In this document: positions 45,265-63,999 of the stretch, one piece after another
Layout: every line of letters starts with the position of its first letter
Numbering within the stretch: position 1 is the stretch's first letter
Source: Azonexus fungiphilus
GTDB lineage: Bacteria > Pseudomonadota > Gammaproteobacteria > Burkholderiales > Rhodocyclaceae
NCBI RefSeq assembly: GCF_003634965.1
Contig: NZ_RBXP01000014.1
Span: forward strand, 176,555 to 240,554
DNA: 64,000 bases
Direction of reading: 5' to 3'
Made by a program: the position numbers and the translations under genes
The notes under the pieces: generated by a model
The model's input: the letters and a program-made list of their open reading frames with translations, nothing else
Databases searched by the model: none
What the model was told of the DNA's origin: nothing

Positions 45265-45313
45265 GGAAATAAGTCAACCTTTTCGGCTGTCTGCCGTTAT
45301 TATTCCCGCCCGG

Positions 45314-45331
45314 GGCCGCAATGCTGCGGCC
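45314..45331 (+). terminator. Hairpin downstream of ilvD
   Basis: GGCCGCA-ATGC-TGCGGCC, a 7-bp GC stem 49 nt after the ilvD stop. There is no T tract, so a termination role is uncertain. The remaining 190-nt gap holds the promoter candidate for the cytochrome gene and nothing else that I can identify. Confidence 0.4.
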
Positions 45332-45365
45332 GCCGGGGCTGAAATCCCCTGTTGCATTTGATGGT

Positions 45366-45394
45366 TTGCGGTCGGTGGTGGCGGGCTATATCAT
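45366..45394 (+). promoter_or_regulatory. Candidate promoter for the cytochrome c gene
   Basis: TTGCGG (45366-45371), a 17-nt spacer and TATCAT (45389-45394, five of six). It lies about 61 nt before the cytochrome c ATG. Confidence 0.5.
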
Positions 45395-45455
45395 CCGTTC
45401 ATGATTCACTGTCAAGCGTCAAAGCATTAACCCACCCAGAAAATGGAGCGAGAAA

Positions 45456-45761
45456 ATGAAAGCTGCTTACATTGCCATCATGGCTGCTGCCGGCATCGTG
45501 ATGACTGGCCAGGCCCAAGCCGATGAAGCCCTGGCCAAGGCCAAGAACTGCATGACCTGCCACGCTGTCGACAAGAAGCTGGTTGGCCCCGCGTACAAGG
45601 AAGTTGCCGCCAAGTACAAGGGCGACAAGGCCGCTGTTGCAACGCTGGCCGCCAAGATCAAGGCCGGTGGCAAGGGTGTCTGGGGTGCGATTCCGATGCC
45701 CCCGAACAACGTGACCGAAGACGAGGCCAAGAAGCTGGCGACCTGGGTTCTGAGCAAGTAA
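45456..45761 (+). CDS. Small class I cytochrome c (c551/c552 type)
   Basis: The 101-residue periplasmic electron carrier has a signal peptide ending QAQA (about residue 22), leaving a mature protein of about 79 residues, the size of c551. Haem attachment is CMTCH (about 32-36), and the axial methionine is in IPMPPN (about 78-83). It probably donates electrons to a terminal oxidase or nitrite/other reductase. The ATG follows TGGAGCGAGAAA. It ends at a strong terminator. Confidence 0.94.
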   Translation: MKAAYIAIMAAAGIVMTGQAQADEALAKAKNCMTCHAVDKKLVGPAYKEVAAKYKGDKAAVATLAAKIKAGGKGVWGAIPMPPNNVTEDEAKKLATWVLSK

Positions 45762-45786
45762 GCAGGCGGATTTTCTGGCCTGAAAT

Positions 45787-45814
45787 AAAAAAGCCGGAAA
45801 TTTCCGGCTTTTTT
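45787..45814. terminator. Rho-independent terminator after the cytochrome c gene
   Basis: AAGCCGGAAA-TTTCCGGCTT flanked by A and T runs, a near-perfect palindrome ending in six Ts. It separates the cytochrome gene from the tRNA-tuf operon. Confidence 0.92.
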
Positions 45815-45838
45815 ATTGTGAAAATGCGTCGATGCCTG

Positions 45839-45867
45839 TTGACACGCCCATCGAGGGTCCGGATAAT
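45839..45867 (+). promoter_or_regulatory. Strong sigma-70 promoter for the tRNA-tuf operon
   Basis: TTGACA (45839-45844), exactly 17 nt, GATAAT (45862-45867). A GC-rich discriminator (CCCGG) follows, as expected for stringently controlled stable RNA promoters. The tRNA-Tyr begins 14 nt after the -10. Confidence 0.8.
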
Positions 45868-45880
45868 CCCGGCTTCTCCC

Positions 45881-45965
<85 letters not shown>

Positions 45966-46005
45966 GATTGATGCTGTAGCGGTTTGTGCTGCGGGCAGGG
46001 GTTAA

Positions 46006-46079
46006 GCGGGTGTAGCTCAATGGTAGAGCTGAAGCCTTCCAAGCTTAAGACGAGGGTTCGATTCCCTTCACCCGCTCCA
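46006..46079 (+). tRNA. tRNA-Gly (anticodon UCC)
   Basis: A 74-nt tRNA with acceptor GCGGGTG/CACCCGC, anticodon TCC in CTTCCAA, T loop TTCGATT, discriminator T and encoded CCA. Confidence 0.97.
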
Positions 46080-46109
46080 CGACGCGGTACGGCTGGAGTT
46101 TTAAGGTAG

Positions 46110-46184
<75 letters not shown>

Positions 46185-46237
46185 CCGATTAGCTTTGATT
46201 CTGGATTGTTTGCTAATTTAATTATTGAGGAACTGGA

Positions 46238-47428
<1,191 letters not shown>

Positions 47429-47449
47429 TCGGTAGTTTCTGCACTCAGG

Positions 47450-47481
47450 GCGCTTCGGGAAACCGAGGCGCTTTGATGTTT
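47450..47481 (+). terminator. Terminator-like hairpin after tuf copy 1
   Basis: GCGCTTCGG-GAAA-CCGAGGCGC followed by TTTGATGTTT, a 9-bp stem with a GNRA loop. It lies just before tRNA-Trp, and read-through into tRNA-Trp-secE-nusG is possible. Confidence 0.65.
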
Positions 47482-47488
47482 CTGCAGC

Positions 47489-47564
47489 AGGGGTGTAGCT
47501 CAATTGGTAGAGCAACGGTTTCCAAAACCGTAGGTCGGGGGTTCGATTCCCTCCGCCCCTGCCA
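47489..47564 (+). tRNA. tRNA-Trp (anticodon CCA)
   Basis: A 76-nt tRNA with acceptor AGGGGTG/CGCCCCT, anticodon CCA in TTCCAAA, T loop TTCGATT and encoded CCA. Its place between tuf and secE is typical of proteobacteria. Confidence 0.97.
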
Positions 47565-47588
47565 CTCTCTTTAAAGATCGCGAACGTC

Positions 47589-47942
47589 ATGGCTGACAAG
47601 ATCAAGTTCTCGCTGGCGCTGGTCATCCTGGCTGCCGGCGTGGCTGGCTTCTACCTGCTCTCCGAGCAGGCAATGATTTTGCGCGTCCTGACGGTACTCG
47701 TCGGGCTGGCGCTGGCGGTAGCCGTGGCCTGGAAAACCGAGCCGGGTCAGCGCTTTTTCGGTTTTGCCAACGAATCGGTGGTCGAGGCCCGCAAGGTCGT
47801 CTGGCCGTCGCGCAAGGAGACGGTGCAAACCACGGCGATGGTATTCGCTTTCGTGGTCATCATGGCACTGTTCCTTTACATTACCGACAAGAGCCTCGAA
47901 TGGGTTCTCTATGACCTCGTGCTGGGCTGGAAGAAATCATGA
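47589..47942 (+). CDS. secE: Preprotein translocase subunit SecE
   Basis: The 117-residue membrane protein has three helices (about 6-25, 30-48 and 83-100), as in proteobacterial SecE. The conserved amphipathic segment [20 protein letters not shown] precedes the last helix. It forms the SecYEG channel. It overlaps nusG by ATGA. Confidence 0.96.
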   Translation: MADKIKFSLALVILAAGVAGFYLLSEQAMILRVLTVLVGLALAVAVAWKTEPGQRFFGFANESVVEARKVVWPSRKETVQTTAMVFAFVVIMALFLYITDKSLEWVLYDLVLGWKKS

Positions 47943-48472
47943 GTAAACGCTGGTACGTGGTACATGCCTATTCCGGCTTCGAAAAAAGTGTAATGCGCGC
48001 CATTCAGGAGCGCATCAATCGTTTGGGGATGCAGGACAAGTTTGGGCAGATCCTGGTTCCGGTCGAAGAAGTCGTCGAGATGAAGGGCGGCCAGAAATCC
48101 ATTTCGGAGCGCAAGTTCTTTCCCGGCTATGTTCTGGTCGAGATGGAAATGGACGACGATAGCTGGCACCTGGTGAAAAATACCCCGAAGGTGACCGGTT
48201 TTGTCGGTGGTACGGCCAATCGTCCGGCACCGATTTCCCAGAAGGAAGTCGACAAGATCATGCAGCAGATGCAGGAAGGCGTCGAGAAGCCGCGTCCGAA
48301 GGTGCTGTTCGAGGTTGGCGAAGTGGTGCGGGTCAAGGAAGGTCCGTTTACCGACTTCCATGGCTCGGTCGAGGATGTCAATTACGAAAAGAACCGCCTG
48401 CGCGTTTCGGTGACCATCTTTGGTCGCGCTACGCCGGTGGAGCTGGAATTCGGTCAAGTCGAGAAGTCCTGA
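47939..48472 (+). CDS. nusG: Transcription termination/antitermination factor NusG
   Basis: The 177-residue protein starts [22 protein letters not shown]. It has the NGN domain ([13 protein letters not shown]) and a C-terminal KOW domain ([20 protein letters not shown]). It binds RNA polymerase and couples it to Rho or to ribosomes. Translational coupling to secE is indicated by ATGA. Confidence 0.98.
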   Translation: MSKRWYVVHAYSGFEKSVMRAIQERINRLGMQDKFGQILVPVEEVVEMKGGQKSISERKFFPGYVLVEMEMDDDSWHLVKNTPKVTGFVGGTANRPAPISQKEVDKIMQQMQEGVEKPRPKVLFEVGEVVRVKEGPFTDFHGSVEDVNYEKNRLRVSVTIFGRATPVELEFGQVEKS

Positions 48473-48490
48473 GCGAAGTTGCAACAGGGT

Positions 48491-48516
48491 TTGCCGGGTG
48501 CCCTGAATTCCGGCAA
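48491..48516 (+). promoter_or_regulatory. Hairpin in the nusG-rplK gap
   Basis: TTGCCGG, a 12-nt loop, CCGGCAA. No T run follows. It lies in the 105-nt leader of the L11 operon, where a promoter is expected, but I see no clear -35/-10 pair. Confidence 0.4.
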
Positions 48517-48577
48517 GAGGAGCGCTAGTCGCCGTTCACGGTCAACGCGCGTTACAACTCATTTTTAGGAGCCATTC

Positions 48578-49009
48578 ATGGCCAAGAAAATTGTAGGCTA
48601 CATCAAGCTGCAAGTGCCGGCAGGCAAGGCGAATCCGTCGCCCCCGATCGGCCCGGCGCTGGGTCAGCGCGGTCTCAACATCATGGAGTTCTGCAAGGCC
48701 TTCAACGCTCAGACGCAAGGCGTCGAGCCGGGTCTGCCGATCCCCGTCGTGATCACTGCCTTTGCGGACAAGTCCTTCACCTTCGTGATGAAGACCCCGC
48801 CGGCAACGATCCTGATCAAGAAGGCTGCCGGCATCAAGTCCGGTTCGGCCAAGCCGCACACCGACAAGGTCGGCAAGATCACCCGCGCCCAGTGCGAAGA
48901 GATCGCCAAGACCAAGATGCCCGACCTGACCGCTGCCGACATGGAAGCCGCCATTCGCACCATCGCCGGCTCCGCCCGCTCGATGGGCATTACCGTGGAG
49001 GGTCTGTAA
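48578..49009 (+). CDS. rplK: 50S ribosomal protein L11
   Basis: The 143-residue protein starts [30 protein letters not shown] and ends MGITVEGL. It has the N-terminal thiostrepton-contact prolines and the C-terminal rRNA-binding domain ([20 protein letters not shown]). It forms the GTPase-associated centre. The ATG follows AGGAGCC. Confidence 0.98.
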   Translation: MAKKIVGYIKLQVPAGKANPSPPIGPALGQRGLNIMEFCKAFNAQTQGVEPGLPIPVVITAFADKSFTFVMKTPPATILIKKAAGIKSGSAKPHTDKVGKITRAQCEEIAKTKMPDLTAADMEAAIRTIAGSARSMGITVEGL

Positions 49010-49011
49010 TC

Positions 49012-49707
49012 ATGGCCAAGCTCACGAAGAAGCAAAAGGCGCTTGCCGCCAAGGTCGTTGCCCAGAAGCTCTATCCGCTCCAGGAAGCGCTGACGCTGGC
49101 CAAGGAAACCGCTACCGCCAAGTTTGATGAGTCGATCGACGTCGCGATCAACCTCGGTGTCGATGCACGCAAGTCGGACCAGGTTGTTCGTGGTTCCGTC
49201 GTTCTCCCCGCCGGTACCGGCAAGACCGTTCGCGTCGCCGTGTTCGCCCAGGGCGAAAAGGCTGAGGCCGCCAAGGCTGCTGGTGCCGACGTCGTCGGTT
49301 TCGACGATCTGGCTGCCGACGTCAAGGCCGGTAACCTGAACTTCGACATCGTCATCGCTACGCCGGACGCCATGCGCATCGTCGGCCAGCTCGGTCAGAT
49401 TCTCGGTCCGCGCGGCCTGATGCCGAACCCGAAGGTGGGTACGGTTACCATGGATGTGGCGACCGCCGTCAAGAATGCCAAGGCAGGTCAGGTTCAGTAC
49501 CGTACCGACAAGGCAGGTATCGTGCACGCCACCATTGGTCGCGCATCGTTCTCCGTCGAGAACCTCGAGACCAACCTGAAGGCACTGATCGAAGCCCTGC
49601 AGAAGGCCAAGCCGGCTGCCTCGAAGGGTCAGTATCTGCGCAAGATCGCCGTGTCCGCGACGATGGGCCCCGGTGTCCGCGTCGATCAGGCTACGCTGGC
49701 TGCATAA
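49012..49707 (+). CDS. rplA: 50S ribosomal protein L1
   Basis: The 231-residue protein starts [21 protein letters not shown] and has [15 protein letters not shown] and [17 protein letters not shown]. It binds the L1 stalk of 23S rRNA and in E. coli represses the L11 operon. It starts 2 nt after the rplK stop. Confidence 0.98.
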   Translation: MAKLTKKQKALAAKVVAQKLYPLQEALTLAKETATAKFDESIDVAINLGVDARKSDQVVRGSVVLPAGTGKTVRVAVFAQGEKAEAAKAAGADVVGFDDLAADVKAGNLNFDIVIATPDAMRIVGQLGQILGPRGLMPNPKVGTVTMDVATAVKNAKAGQVQYRTDKAGIVHATIGRASFSVENLETNLKALIEALQKAKPAASKGQYLRKIAVSATMGPGVRVDQATLAA

Positions 49708-49915
49708 AGAACTTTGGGTCGAGGCATTTCGGTGCCTCGAATCGTCAAAGACCGCAGGTGCCCCGCAAGGGGCTTAATCGTGAAAGCCTGCGCAGACGGT
49801 GTTCCCGAAACGGATTTTCTGTCATTCGCAAGAATGGCGAGCTTCTGGTTCAGGTCGCCGTAAGGGCGGCGGGAATGTTTCCCGTCGTGTTATGACTTGA
49901 AAGGAGGAAAGACCT
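49708..49915 (+). promoter_or_regulatory. L10 operon leader (probable L10/L12 autoregulatory region)
   Basis: The 208-nt gap before rplJ contains TCGAGGCA-TTTCGG-TGCCTCGA (49719-49740) and further GC stems up to the site AAGGAGGAAA. In other bacteria an L10 leader in this position binds the L10-(L12)4 complex to repress translation. I have not folded the region in full, so the exact binding motif is not assigned. Confidence 0.55.
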
Positions 49916-50413
49916 GTGGGTCTCAATCTGAACGACAAAAAAGCCGTCGTGGCTGAGGTGTCGGCACAAGTGGCCAACGCTCAGACTATCGCGATCGCCG
50001 AATATCGTGGCATCGAGGTCGGTGACCTCACGGTGCTGCGCAAGAAGGCGCGTGAGTCTGGTGTTTACCTGCGCGTGCTGAAGAACACCCTGGTGCGTCG
50101 CGCCGTGGAAGGCACGCAGTTTGCCGGCCTGGCCGAACACATGGTCGGGCCGCTGATTTACAGCGTCTCCGCCGACCCGGTGGCTGCAGCGAAGGTGCTC
50201 AACGACTTCGCCAAGACCAATGACAAGTTGGTCCTCAAGGCCGGTTCCTATGCCGGCAAGGTGCTCGACAAGGCTGGTGTGCAGGCGCTTGCGTCCGTCC
50301 CGAGCCGCGAAGAGCTGCTCTCCAAGCTGCTGTACGTCATGCAGGCTCCGGTCGCCGGCTTCGTCCGTGCCCTCGACGCCCTGGCCAAGCAGCGCGAAGA
50401 AGCCGCCGCTTGA
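49916..50413 (+). CDS. rplJ: 50S ribosomal protein L10
   Basis: The 165-residue protein starts with GTG after the perfect ribosome site AAGGAGG. The N-terminus [20 protein letters not shown] and the internal [18 protein letters not shown] are typical. The C-terminal helix carries L7/L12 dimers. It is translated with rplL. Confidence 0.97.
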   Translation: MGLNLNDKKAVVAEVSAQVANAQTIAIAEYRGIEVGDLTVLRKKARESGVYLRVLKNTLVRRAVEGTQFAGLAEHMVGPLIYSVSADPVAAAKVLNDFAKTNDKLVLKAGSYAGKVLDKAGVQALASVPSREELLSKLLYVMQAPVAGFVRALDALAKQREEAAA

Positions 50414-50451
50414 TCCTTACCGCATACGAACTGATTTAGGAGTTTATTGAA

Positions 50452-50826
50452 ATGGCAATTAGCAAAGAAGACATCCTGGAAGCCGTTGGCTCCCTGACCG
50501 TTATGGAACTGAACGACCTGGTCAAGGCGTTCGAAGAGAAGTTCGGCGTTTCCGCTGCTGCCGTCGCCGTTGCCGGCCCGGCTGGTGGTGGTGCTGCTGC
50601 CGCTGCTGAAGAGCAGACCGAGTTCACCGTTGTCCTGGCTGCCGCCGGCGACAAGAAGGTTGAAGTCATCAAGGTCGTCCGTGCCGTTACCGGCCTGGGC
50701 CTGAAGGAAGCCAAGGACCTCGTCGATGGCGCTCCGAAGCCGGTCAAGGAAGGTGTTGCCAAGGCCGACGCCGAAGCACTCAAGAAGCAACTGGAAGACG
50801 CTGGCGCCAAGGTCGAAATCAAGTAA
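50452..50826 (+). CDS. rplL: 50S ribosomal protein L7/L12
   Basis: The 124-residue protein has an N-terminal dimerisation domain ([21 protein letters not shown]), an Ala/Gly-rich hinge (about 37-52) and the factor-binding C-terminal domain with [21 protein letters not shown]. The ATG follows AGGAG. Confidence 0.98.
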   Translation: MAISKEDILEAVGSLTVMELNDLVKAFEEKFGVSAAAVAVAGPAGGGAAAAAEEQTEFTVVLAAAGDKKVEVIKVVRAVTGLGLKEAKDLVDGAPKPVKEGVAKADAEALKKQLEDAGAKVEIK

Positions 50827-50842
50827 TCGACGTTTGCCCGCT

Positions 50843-50872
50843 GGGCTGGCAGCAAACGCTGCCAGCCCTTTT
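50843..50872 (+). terminator. Partial terminator between rplL and rpoB
   Basis: GGGCTGGCAGC-AAAC-GCTGCCAGCCC followed by TTTT, a perfect 11-bp stem. It corresponds in position to the attenuator of E. coli that lowers rpoBC expression relative to the ribosomal proteins. Confidence 0.85.
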
Positions 50873-50929
50873 GTGCTTATCGAAACGCTTGCATCGCCAG
50901 AACGCCAAACACTTGAATACTCGCCAGCC

Positions 50930-50990
50930 GGCAAACGCAAATCACGATTTTCCTGTCAGCAATGACCAGGGAAGCGGATTTGCGTTTGCC
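50930..50990 (+). promoter_or_regulatory. Long inverted repeat before rpoB, possible RNase III site
   Basis: GGCAAACGCAAATC (50930-50943) and its exact complement GATTTGCGTTTGCC (50977-50990) enclose 33 nt. The inner part can pair further (TTCCTGTCA with TGACCAGGGAA around a GCAA loop). A double-stranded stem of this length resembles the RNase III processing site known in the E. coli rplL-rpoB spacer. Confidence 0.6.
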
Positions 50991-51035
50991 TGTTTCGCCA
51001 GGTCCGACATCTGATTCCACCCTCACGGAGTTACC

Positions 51036-54000
51036 ATGACTTACTCCTTCACCGAGAAGAAACGCATCCGCAAGAGCTTCGCCAAGCGCGTCAGCGTCCT
51101 CGAGGTTCCCTTCCTCCTTGCGACCCAGCTCCAGTCGTTCACCGATTTCCTGCAAGCGGAAATTCCTGTGCAAGAGCGCAAGAACGAAGGTCTTCAGGCG
51201 GCGTTCACTTCAATCTTCCCGATCGTTTCCCATTCCGGAAACGCCCGGCTGGAGTTCGTCAGCTATGCGCTCGGTGAGCCGGCATTCGATGTCGTCGAAT
51301 GCCAGCAGCGCGGTCTGACCTTCGCTGCCTCGCTGCGCGCCCGCGTCCGCCTGGTCCTGATGGACCGTGAAGCACCCGATACGGTCAAGGAAGTCAAGGA
51401 ACAGGAAGTCTACATGGGTGAAATTCCCCTGATGACGACCAACGGTTCCTTCGTCATCAACGGTACCGAGCGGGTCATCGTTTCCCAGCTGCATCGTTCG
51501 CCTGGCGTGTTCTTCGAGCACGACCGCGGCAAGACTCACAGCTCCGGCAAGCTGCTGTTCTCGGCACGCGTCATTCCCTACCGTGGCTCCTGGCTTGATT
51601 TCGAGTTTGACCCGAAGGATTCGCTCTTCTTCCGCGTCGACCGTCGCCGCAAGATGCCGGTGACGACCCTGCTCAAGGCGCTGGGTATGTCCTCGGAAGA
51701 AATCCTGGCCGAATTCTTCGAATTCGACATGTTCAAGCTGGTCGGCGAGAAGATCGAGTTCGCCCTGGTTCCCGAGCGTCTGCGCGGTGAAGTCGCCCGC
51801 TTCGATTTCGTCGCCCCGGACGGCAAGGTCATCGTCGCCAAGGACAAGCGCATCACGGCCAAGCACATCCGTGACATCGGCGCCGCCGGCATCAAGCAGA
51901 TTGCCGTACCGGAGGAGTTCCTGCTCGGCCGTGTCGTGGCCCACGACATCGTCGATACCTCGACTGGCGAAGTGGTCGCCAACGCCAACGACGAAATCAC
52001 CGAAACCCTGCTCGCCAAATTGCGCGATGCAGGCGTGTCGACCGTCGAAACCCTCTACACCAACGATCTTGATCGCGGTGCCTTCATCTCCAATACGCTG
52101 CGCGGTGATGAAACCGCCTCGCGCCAGGCTGCGCGCATCGCCATCTACCGCATGATGCGCCCGGGCGAGCCGCCGACGGAAGAAGCGGTCGAGATCCTGT
52201 TCAACGGACTGTTCTATTCCGACGAGCGCTACGATCTGTCGGCAGTCGGTCGGATGAAGTTCAACCGCCGCCTGTCCCGTCAGGATGTCATCGAGTACAA
52301 GGTCATGGTGCGCAGCCTGGCTTCGCGTGCCGAAGCCGCCCTGAAGAACCTGGCCGAAGCCTCGGGCTTCGCCCTCGGTGCCATCCAGGACCTCGTTGCC
52401 GGCTTGCCGTTCGGGCCGCGGGCAATGTGCGAGAACATGACCAAGGCCGATGCCGAGGCGCTTGCCGGCAAGATCAAGCCGCTCGGTGCCAACGTCGAAG
52501 TGCGCGAGCAGCTGACGCTGTCGCCGCGCGACATCGTCGAAGTGATCAAGATCCTGGTTGACCTGCGCAATGGTCGTGGTGACATCGATGATATCGATCA
52601 CCTGGGCAACCGCCGTGTCCGTTCGGTCGGCGAACTCGCCGAGAACCAGTTCCGCGCCGGCCTTGTCCGCGTCGAACGTGCGGTCAAGGAGCGCCTGAGC
52701 CAGGCTGAGTCCGATAACCTGATGCCGCACGATTTGATCAATGCCAAGCCGATCAGTGCCGCGATCAAGGAGTTCTTCGGGTCCAGCCAGCTGTCGCAGT
52801 TCATGGATCAAACCAACCCGTTGTCGGAAATCACCCACAAGCGGCGCGTTTCGGCCCTTGGCCCGGGCGGCCTGACGCGCGAGCGCGCCGGCTTCGAAGT
52901 CCGCGACGTGCATCCGACGCACTACGGCCGCGTCTGCCCGATCGAAACGCCGGAAGGTCCGAACATTGGTCTGATCAACTCGCTGGCACTGTTTGCCCGA
53001 GTCAATAGCTACGGTTTCATCGAGACCGCCTATCGCCGTGTCGTCGACAGCAAGGTCACCAACGAGATCGACTACCTGTCGGCGATCGAGGAAGGCAACT
53101 ACGTGGTTGCTCAGGCCAACGCCGCGCTCGATGCCGAGGGCCGCCTTGCCGACGACCTGGTCACCTGCCGCGAAAAGGGCGAAACGATTCTCGCCGAGCC
53201 GGCTCGCGTCCAGTACATGGACGTTGCCCCGGGCCAGATCGTTTCCGTCGCTGCTTCGCTGATTCCCTTCCTTGAGCACGACGATGCGAACCGCGCGCTG
53301 ATGGGTGCCAACATGCAGCGTCAGGCTGTCCCCTGCCTGCGTCCGGAAAAGCCGCTGGTCGGTACCGGCATCGAGCGCACCGTCGCCGTTGACTCCGGTA
53401 CGGCCGTTGTCGCCCTGCGCGGTGGCGTCGTCGATTATGTCGATGCCGGCCGCGTGGTGGTCCGCGTCAACGACAACGAAACCGTTGCCGGTGAAGTCGG
53501 TGTCGACATCTACAACCTGGTCAAGTACACGCGTTCCAACCAGAACACCAACATCAACCAGCGTCCGATGGTCAAGATCGGTGACGTCATCGCCAAGGGC
53601 GATGTGGTCGCCGACGGTGCCTCCACCGACAAGGGCGAACTCGCCCTCGGCCAGAACATGCTGATCGCGTTCATGCCGTGGAACGGCTACAACTTCGAAG
53701 ACTCGATCCTGATCTCCGAACGCGTCGTCGCCGAAGATCGCTACACCTCGATCCACATCGAGGAACTGACGGTCGTTGCCCGCGACACCAAGCTCGGCCC
53801 CGAGGAAATCACTCGTGATATCGCTTCGCTCGGTGAAGTGCAGCTGTCCCGCCTGGATGACGCCGGTATCGTTTACATCGGTGCCGAAGTCCACGCTGGC
53901 GACGTGCTGGTCGGCAAGGTCACGCCGAAGGGCGAAACCCAGCTGACTCCGGAAGAAAAGCTGCTGCGCGCGATCTTCGGCGAGAAGGCCTCCGATGTTA

Positions 54001-55319
54001 AGGACACCTCGCTGCGCGTGCCGGCCGGGATCGCCGGTACCGTCATCGACGTCCAGGTGTTCACCCGCGAAGGCATCGAGCGCGACAAGCGCGCTCAGTC
54101 GATCATCGACGAACACCTGCGTCACTACAAGCTCGATCTGGCTGACCAGATGCGCATCGTCGAACGTGATGCCTTTGAGCGTGTCGGTCGCCTGATTGTC
54201 GGCAAGAAGGCCAACGGCGGCCCGAAGAAGCTGACCAAGGGCACGGTCATCGACCAGGCCTACCTGGACAGCATGGATCCGCACCACTGGTTCGACATCC
54301 GTCTGGCTGACGACGAGATCGCGCTGCAGCTCGAGCAGGTCAAGGAAGGCCTGGAGCAGGCACGCAAGGACTTCGACGTTGCTTTCGAAGCGAAGCGCAA
54401 GAAGCTGACGCAAGGCGACGAACTGCCGCCGGGCGTGCAGAAGATGGTCAAGGTCTATGTCGCGGTCAAGCGTCGCCTGCAGCCCGGTGACAAGATGGCC
54501 GGTCGTCACGGTAACAAGGGCGTCGTTTCCCGCATCCTGCCGGTCGAGGACATGCCCTACATGGCCGATGGCCGCCCGGTCGACATCGTTCTGAATCCGC
54601 TCGGTGTGCCGTCGCGGATGAACGTTGGTCAGATTCTCGAAGTCCACCTCGGCCTGGCCGCCAAGGGGCTTGGCCACAAGATCGGGGACATGCTGCGGCG
54701 CGAAGCCACGGTCAAGGAAGTGCGTGGTTTCCTCGATCAGATCTACAACTCGAGTGGCAAGTCGGAAAACCTCGACGAGCTGAACGATGCGGAAATCATC
54801 GAAATGGCCGGTAATCTGACCAGCGGCGTACCGTTCGCGACGCCGGTGTTCGACGGCGCCAAGGAAGCCGAAATCAAGGCCATGCTGGCGCTTGCCGGCA
54901 TGCCTTCTTCGGGTCAGATGACGCTGTTCGACGGCCGCACCGGTGATGCCTTCGAGCGCCAGGTGACGGTCGGCTACATGCATTACCTGAAGCTGCACCA
55001 TCTCGTTGATGACAAGATGCATGCCCGTTCGACCGGCCCGTACTCGCTGGTTACCCAGCAGCCGCTGGGCGGCAAGGCACAGTTCGGCGGCCAGCGCTTC
55101 GGTGAAATGGAAGTCTGGGCACTGGAAGCCTACGGCGCGTCTTATGTGCTGCAGGAAATGCTGACCGTCAAGTCCGACGATGTGAACGGCCGGACCAAGG
55201 TCTACGAAAACATCGTCAAGGGCGAGCACAGGATCGATGCCGGCATGCCGGAATCCTTCAACGTGCTGGTCAAGGAAATCCGTTCGCTGGCGATCGATAT
55301 CGATCTGGAACGTTACTGA
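51036..55319 (+). CDS. rpoB: DNA-directed RNA polymerase subunit beta
   Basis: The 1427-residue subunit begins [19 protein letters not shown]. The rifampicin-pocket segment [19 protein letters not shown] followed by [14 protein letters not shown] has the wild-type Asp, His and Ser positions. Later are [15 protein letters not shown] and the C-terminal [18 protein letters not shown]. It is longer than E. coli RpoB (1342) because of lineage-specific insertions. The ATG follows CGGAG. Confidence 0.98.
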   Translation: MTYSFTEKKRIRKSFAKRVSVLEVPFLLATQLQSFTDFLQAEIPVQERKNEGLQAAFTSIFPIVSHSGNARLEFVSYALGEPAFDVVECQQRGLTFAASLRARVRLVLMDREAPDTVKEVKEQEVYMGEIPLMTTNGSFVINGTERVIVSQLHRSPGVFFEHDRGKTHSSGKLLFSARVIPYRGSWLDFEFDPKDSLFFRVDRRRKMPVTTLLKALGMSSEEILAEFFEFDMFKLVGEKIEFALVPERLRGEVARFDFVAPDGKVIVAKDKRITAKHIRDIGAAGIKQIAVPEEFLLGRVVAHDIVDTSTGEVVANANDEITETLLAKLRDAGVSTVETLYTNDLDRGAFISNTLRGDETASRQAARIAIYRMMRPGEPPTEEAVEILFNGLFYSDERYDLSAVGRMKFNRRLSRQDVIEYKVMVRSLASRAEAALKNLAEASGFALGAIQDLVAGLPFGPRAMCENMTKADAEALAGKIKPLGANVEVREQLTLSPRDIVEVIKILVDLRNGRGDIDDIDHLGNRRVRSVGELAENQFRAGLVRVERAVKERLSQAESDNLMPHDLINAKPISAAIKEFFGSSQLSQFMDQTNPLSEITHKRRVSALGPGGLTRERAGFEVRDVHPTHYGRVCPIETPEGPNIGLINSLALFARVNSYGFIETAYRRVVDSKVTNEIDYLSAIEEGNYVVAQANAALDAEGRLADDLVTCREKGETILAEPARVQYMDVAPGQIVSVAASLIPFLEHDDANRALMGANMQRQAVPCLRPEKPLVGTGIERTVAVDSGTAVVALRGGVVDYVDAGRVVVRVNDNETVAGEVGVDIYNLVKYTRSNQNTNINQRPMVKIGDVIAKGDVVADGASTDKGELALGQNMLIAFMPWNGYNFEDSILISERVVAEDRYTSIHIEELTVVARDTKLGPEEITRDIASLGEVQLSRLDDAGIVYIGAEVHAGDVLVGKVTPKGETQLTPEEKLLRAIFGEKASDVKDTSLRVPAGIAGTVIDVQVFTREGIERDKRAQSIIDEHLRHYKLDLADQMRIVERDAFERVGRLIVGKKANGGPKKLTKGTVIDQAYLDSMDPHHWFDIRLADDEIALQLEQVKEGLEQARKDFDVAFEAKRKKLTQGDELPPGVQKMVKVYVAVKRRLQPGDKMAGRHGNKGVVSRILPVEDMPYMADGRPVDIVLNPLGVPSRMNVGQILEVHLGLAAKGLGHKIGDMLRREATVKEVRGFLDQIYNSSGKSENLDELNDAEIIEMAGNLTSGVPFATPVFDGAKEAEIKAMLALAGMPSSGQMTLFDGRTGDAFERQVTVGYMHYLKLHHLVDDKMHARSTGPYSLVTQQPLGGKAQFGGQRFGEMEVWALEAYGASYVLQEMLTVKSDDVNGRTKVYENIVKGEHRIDAGMPESFNVLVKEIRSLAIDIDLERY

Positions 55320-55340
55320 TTAGGGCTCAGGAGTTAAACG

Positions 55341-59552
<4,212 letters not shown>

Positions 59553-59562
59553 TGTCGTAAGG

Positions 59563-59646
59563 CAACCCCCGTGTTTCGTTGACATGGGGGTTGATCAACC
59601 ATAGAATCTATGGTCTTTGTCGGCAGAGACTAATCATTGTCTCTGC
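59563..59646 (+). promoter_or_regulatory. Three consecutive hairpins between rpoC and rpsL
   Basis: The 155-nt spacer holds CAACCCCCGTGT/ACATGGGGGTTG (59563-59593, 12 bp with one G-U), ACCATAGA-A-TCTATGGT (59598-59614) and GCAGAGAC-N8-GTCTCTGC (59623-59646). None is followed by a T run. They may process or attenuate the boundary between the rpo and str operons, or the short-spaced one may be a protein-binding dyad. Confidence 0.55.
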
Positions 59647-59707
59647 TATGGATAACAAAATTGCCGTCGTGCCCCTTTTGGGGCCTGGCTGTTGAAGGAA
59701 GTTTGAT

Positions 59708-60085
59708 ATGCCGACCATCAACCAGCTCGTGCGCAAGCCGCGCGTCGCCGAAAAGGCCAAGAGCAAGGTTCCTGCACTGGAAAAGTGCCCGCAAAAGCGC
59801 GGTGTTTGCACCCGCGTCTATACCACCACCCCGAAGAAGCCGAACTCTGCACTGCGTAAGGTGTGCAAGGTTCGTCTGACGAATGGCTTCGAAGTCATTT
59901 CGTACATCGGCGGTGAAGGCCACAACCTGCAGGAGCACTCTGTGGTCCTGATCCGTGGTGGTCGTGTCAAGGATTTGCCCGGTGTGCGTTATCACACCGT
60001 GCGTGGCTCCCTGGATACCCAGGGCGTCAAGGATCGCAAGCAGTCCCGTTCGAAGTACGGGGCGAAGCGTCCGAAGGCCGCCTGA
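59708..60085 (+). CDS. rpsL: 30S ribosomal protein S12
   Basis: The 125-residue protein starts [20 protein letters not shown]. The decoding-site loops [14 protein letters not shown] and [17 protein letters not shown] retain the lysines whose mutation gives streptomycin resistance, so the allele looks sensitive. The ATG follows GAAGGAAG. Confidence 0.98.
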   Translation: MPTINQLVRKPRVAEKAKSKVPALEKCPQKRGVCTRVYTTTPKKPNSALRKVCKVRLTNGFEVISYIGGEGHNLQEHSVVLIRGGRVKDLPGVRYHTVRGSLDTQGVKDRKQSRSKYGAKRPKAA

Positions 60086-60134
60086 TAACCCTGGTGGTTT
60101 GAGTAAGTGGTCGCTCTGCTGGGCGGCCGAGAGG

Positions 60135-60166
60135 GCCGGGGGGGTGAAAACCCCTTCCCGGCTTTT
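60135..60166 (+). terminator. Hairpin with short T run between rpsL and rpsG
   Basis: GCCGGG-GGGG, loop TGAAAA, CCCC-TT-CCCGGC, then TTTT. It is probably a partial terminator or processing element, since rpsG and fusA follow on the same strand. Confidence 0.6.
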
Positions 60167-60195
60167 CAACTGAATAGTGATCAAGTGAGGTTTGT

Positions 60196-60666
60196 ATGCC
60201 CCGTCGTCGTGAAGTACCCAAGCGTGATATTCTCCCGGACCCGAAGTTCGGTAGCGTCGAAGTTTCCAAGTTCATCAACGCCGTGATGCAGAGCGGCAAA
60301 AAGTCGGTTGCCGAGCGCATCGTCTACGGTGCCTTCGATATCATCACCACCAAGTCCGGCAAGGATCCGCTGGAAGTTTTCGGTTCCGCCATGGCCAACG
60401 TCAAGCCGATGGTCGAAGTGAAGTCCCGTCGCGTCGGTGGTGCCAACTACCAGGTTCCGGTCGAGGTGCGTCCGGCTCGCCGTGCTGCCCTGGCCATGCG
60501 CTGGTTGCGTGAATTTGCCCGCAAGCGCTCGGAAAAGTCCATGGGGCAGCGTCTTGCCGCCGAAATGATGGAAGCAGCTGAAAACCGCGGTGGTGCTGTG
60601 AAGAAGCGCGACGAAGTGCATCGCATGGCTGAAGCCAACAAGGCTTTTGCTCACTTCCGCTTCTAA
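60196..60666 (+). CDS. rpsG: 30S ribosomal protein S7
   Basis: The 156-residue protein starts [20 protein letters not shown] and has [24 protein letters not shown] and the C-terminal [15 protein letters not shown]. It nucleates 30S head assembly and represses the str operon in E. coli. The ATG follows TGAGGTTTGT. Confidence 0.98.
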   Translation: MPRRREVPKRDILPDPKFGSVEVSKFINAVMQSGKKSVAERIVYGAFDIITTKSGKDPLEVFGSAMANVKPMVEVKSRRVGGANYQVPVEVRPARRAALAMRWLREFARKRSEKSMGQRLAAEMMEAAENRGGAVKKRDEVHRMAEANKAFAHFRF

Positions 60667-60693
60667 TTTTCGACATTCACGAAGGTATTCACC

Positions 60694-62787
<2,094 letters not shown>

Positions 62788-62808
62788 CCCTTTATTGGAG
62801 AACCGATA

Positions 62809-63999
<1,191 letters not shown>

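Noticed and set aside
48537..48546. CACGGTCAACGCG in the nusG-rplK gap as a repeat copy
   Set aside because: It matches only one half of the core and lacks the A-rich flank.
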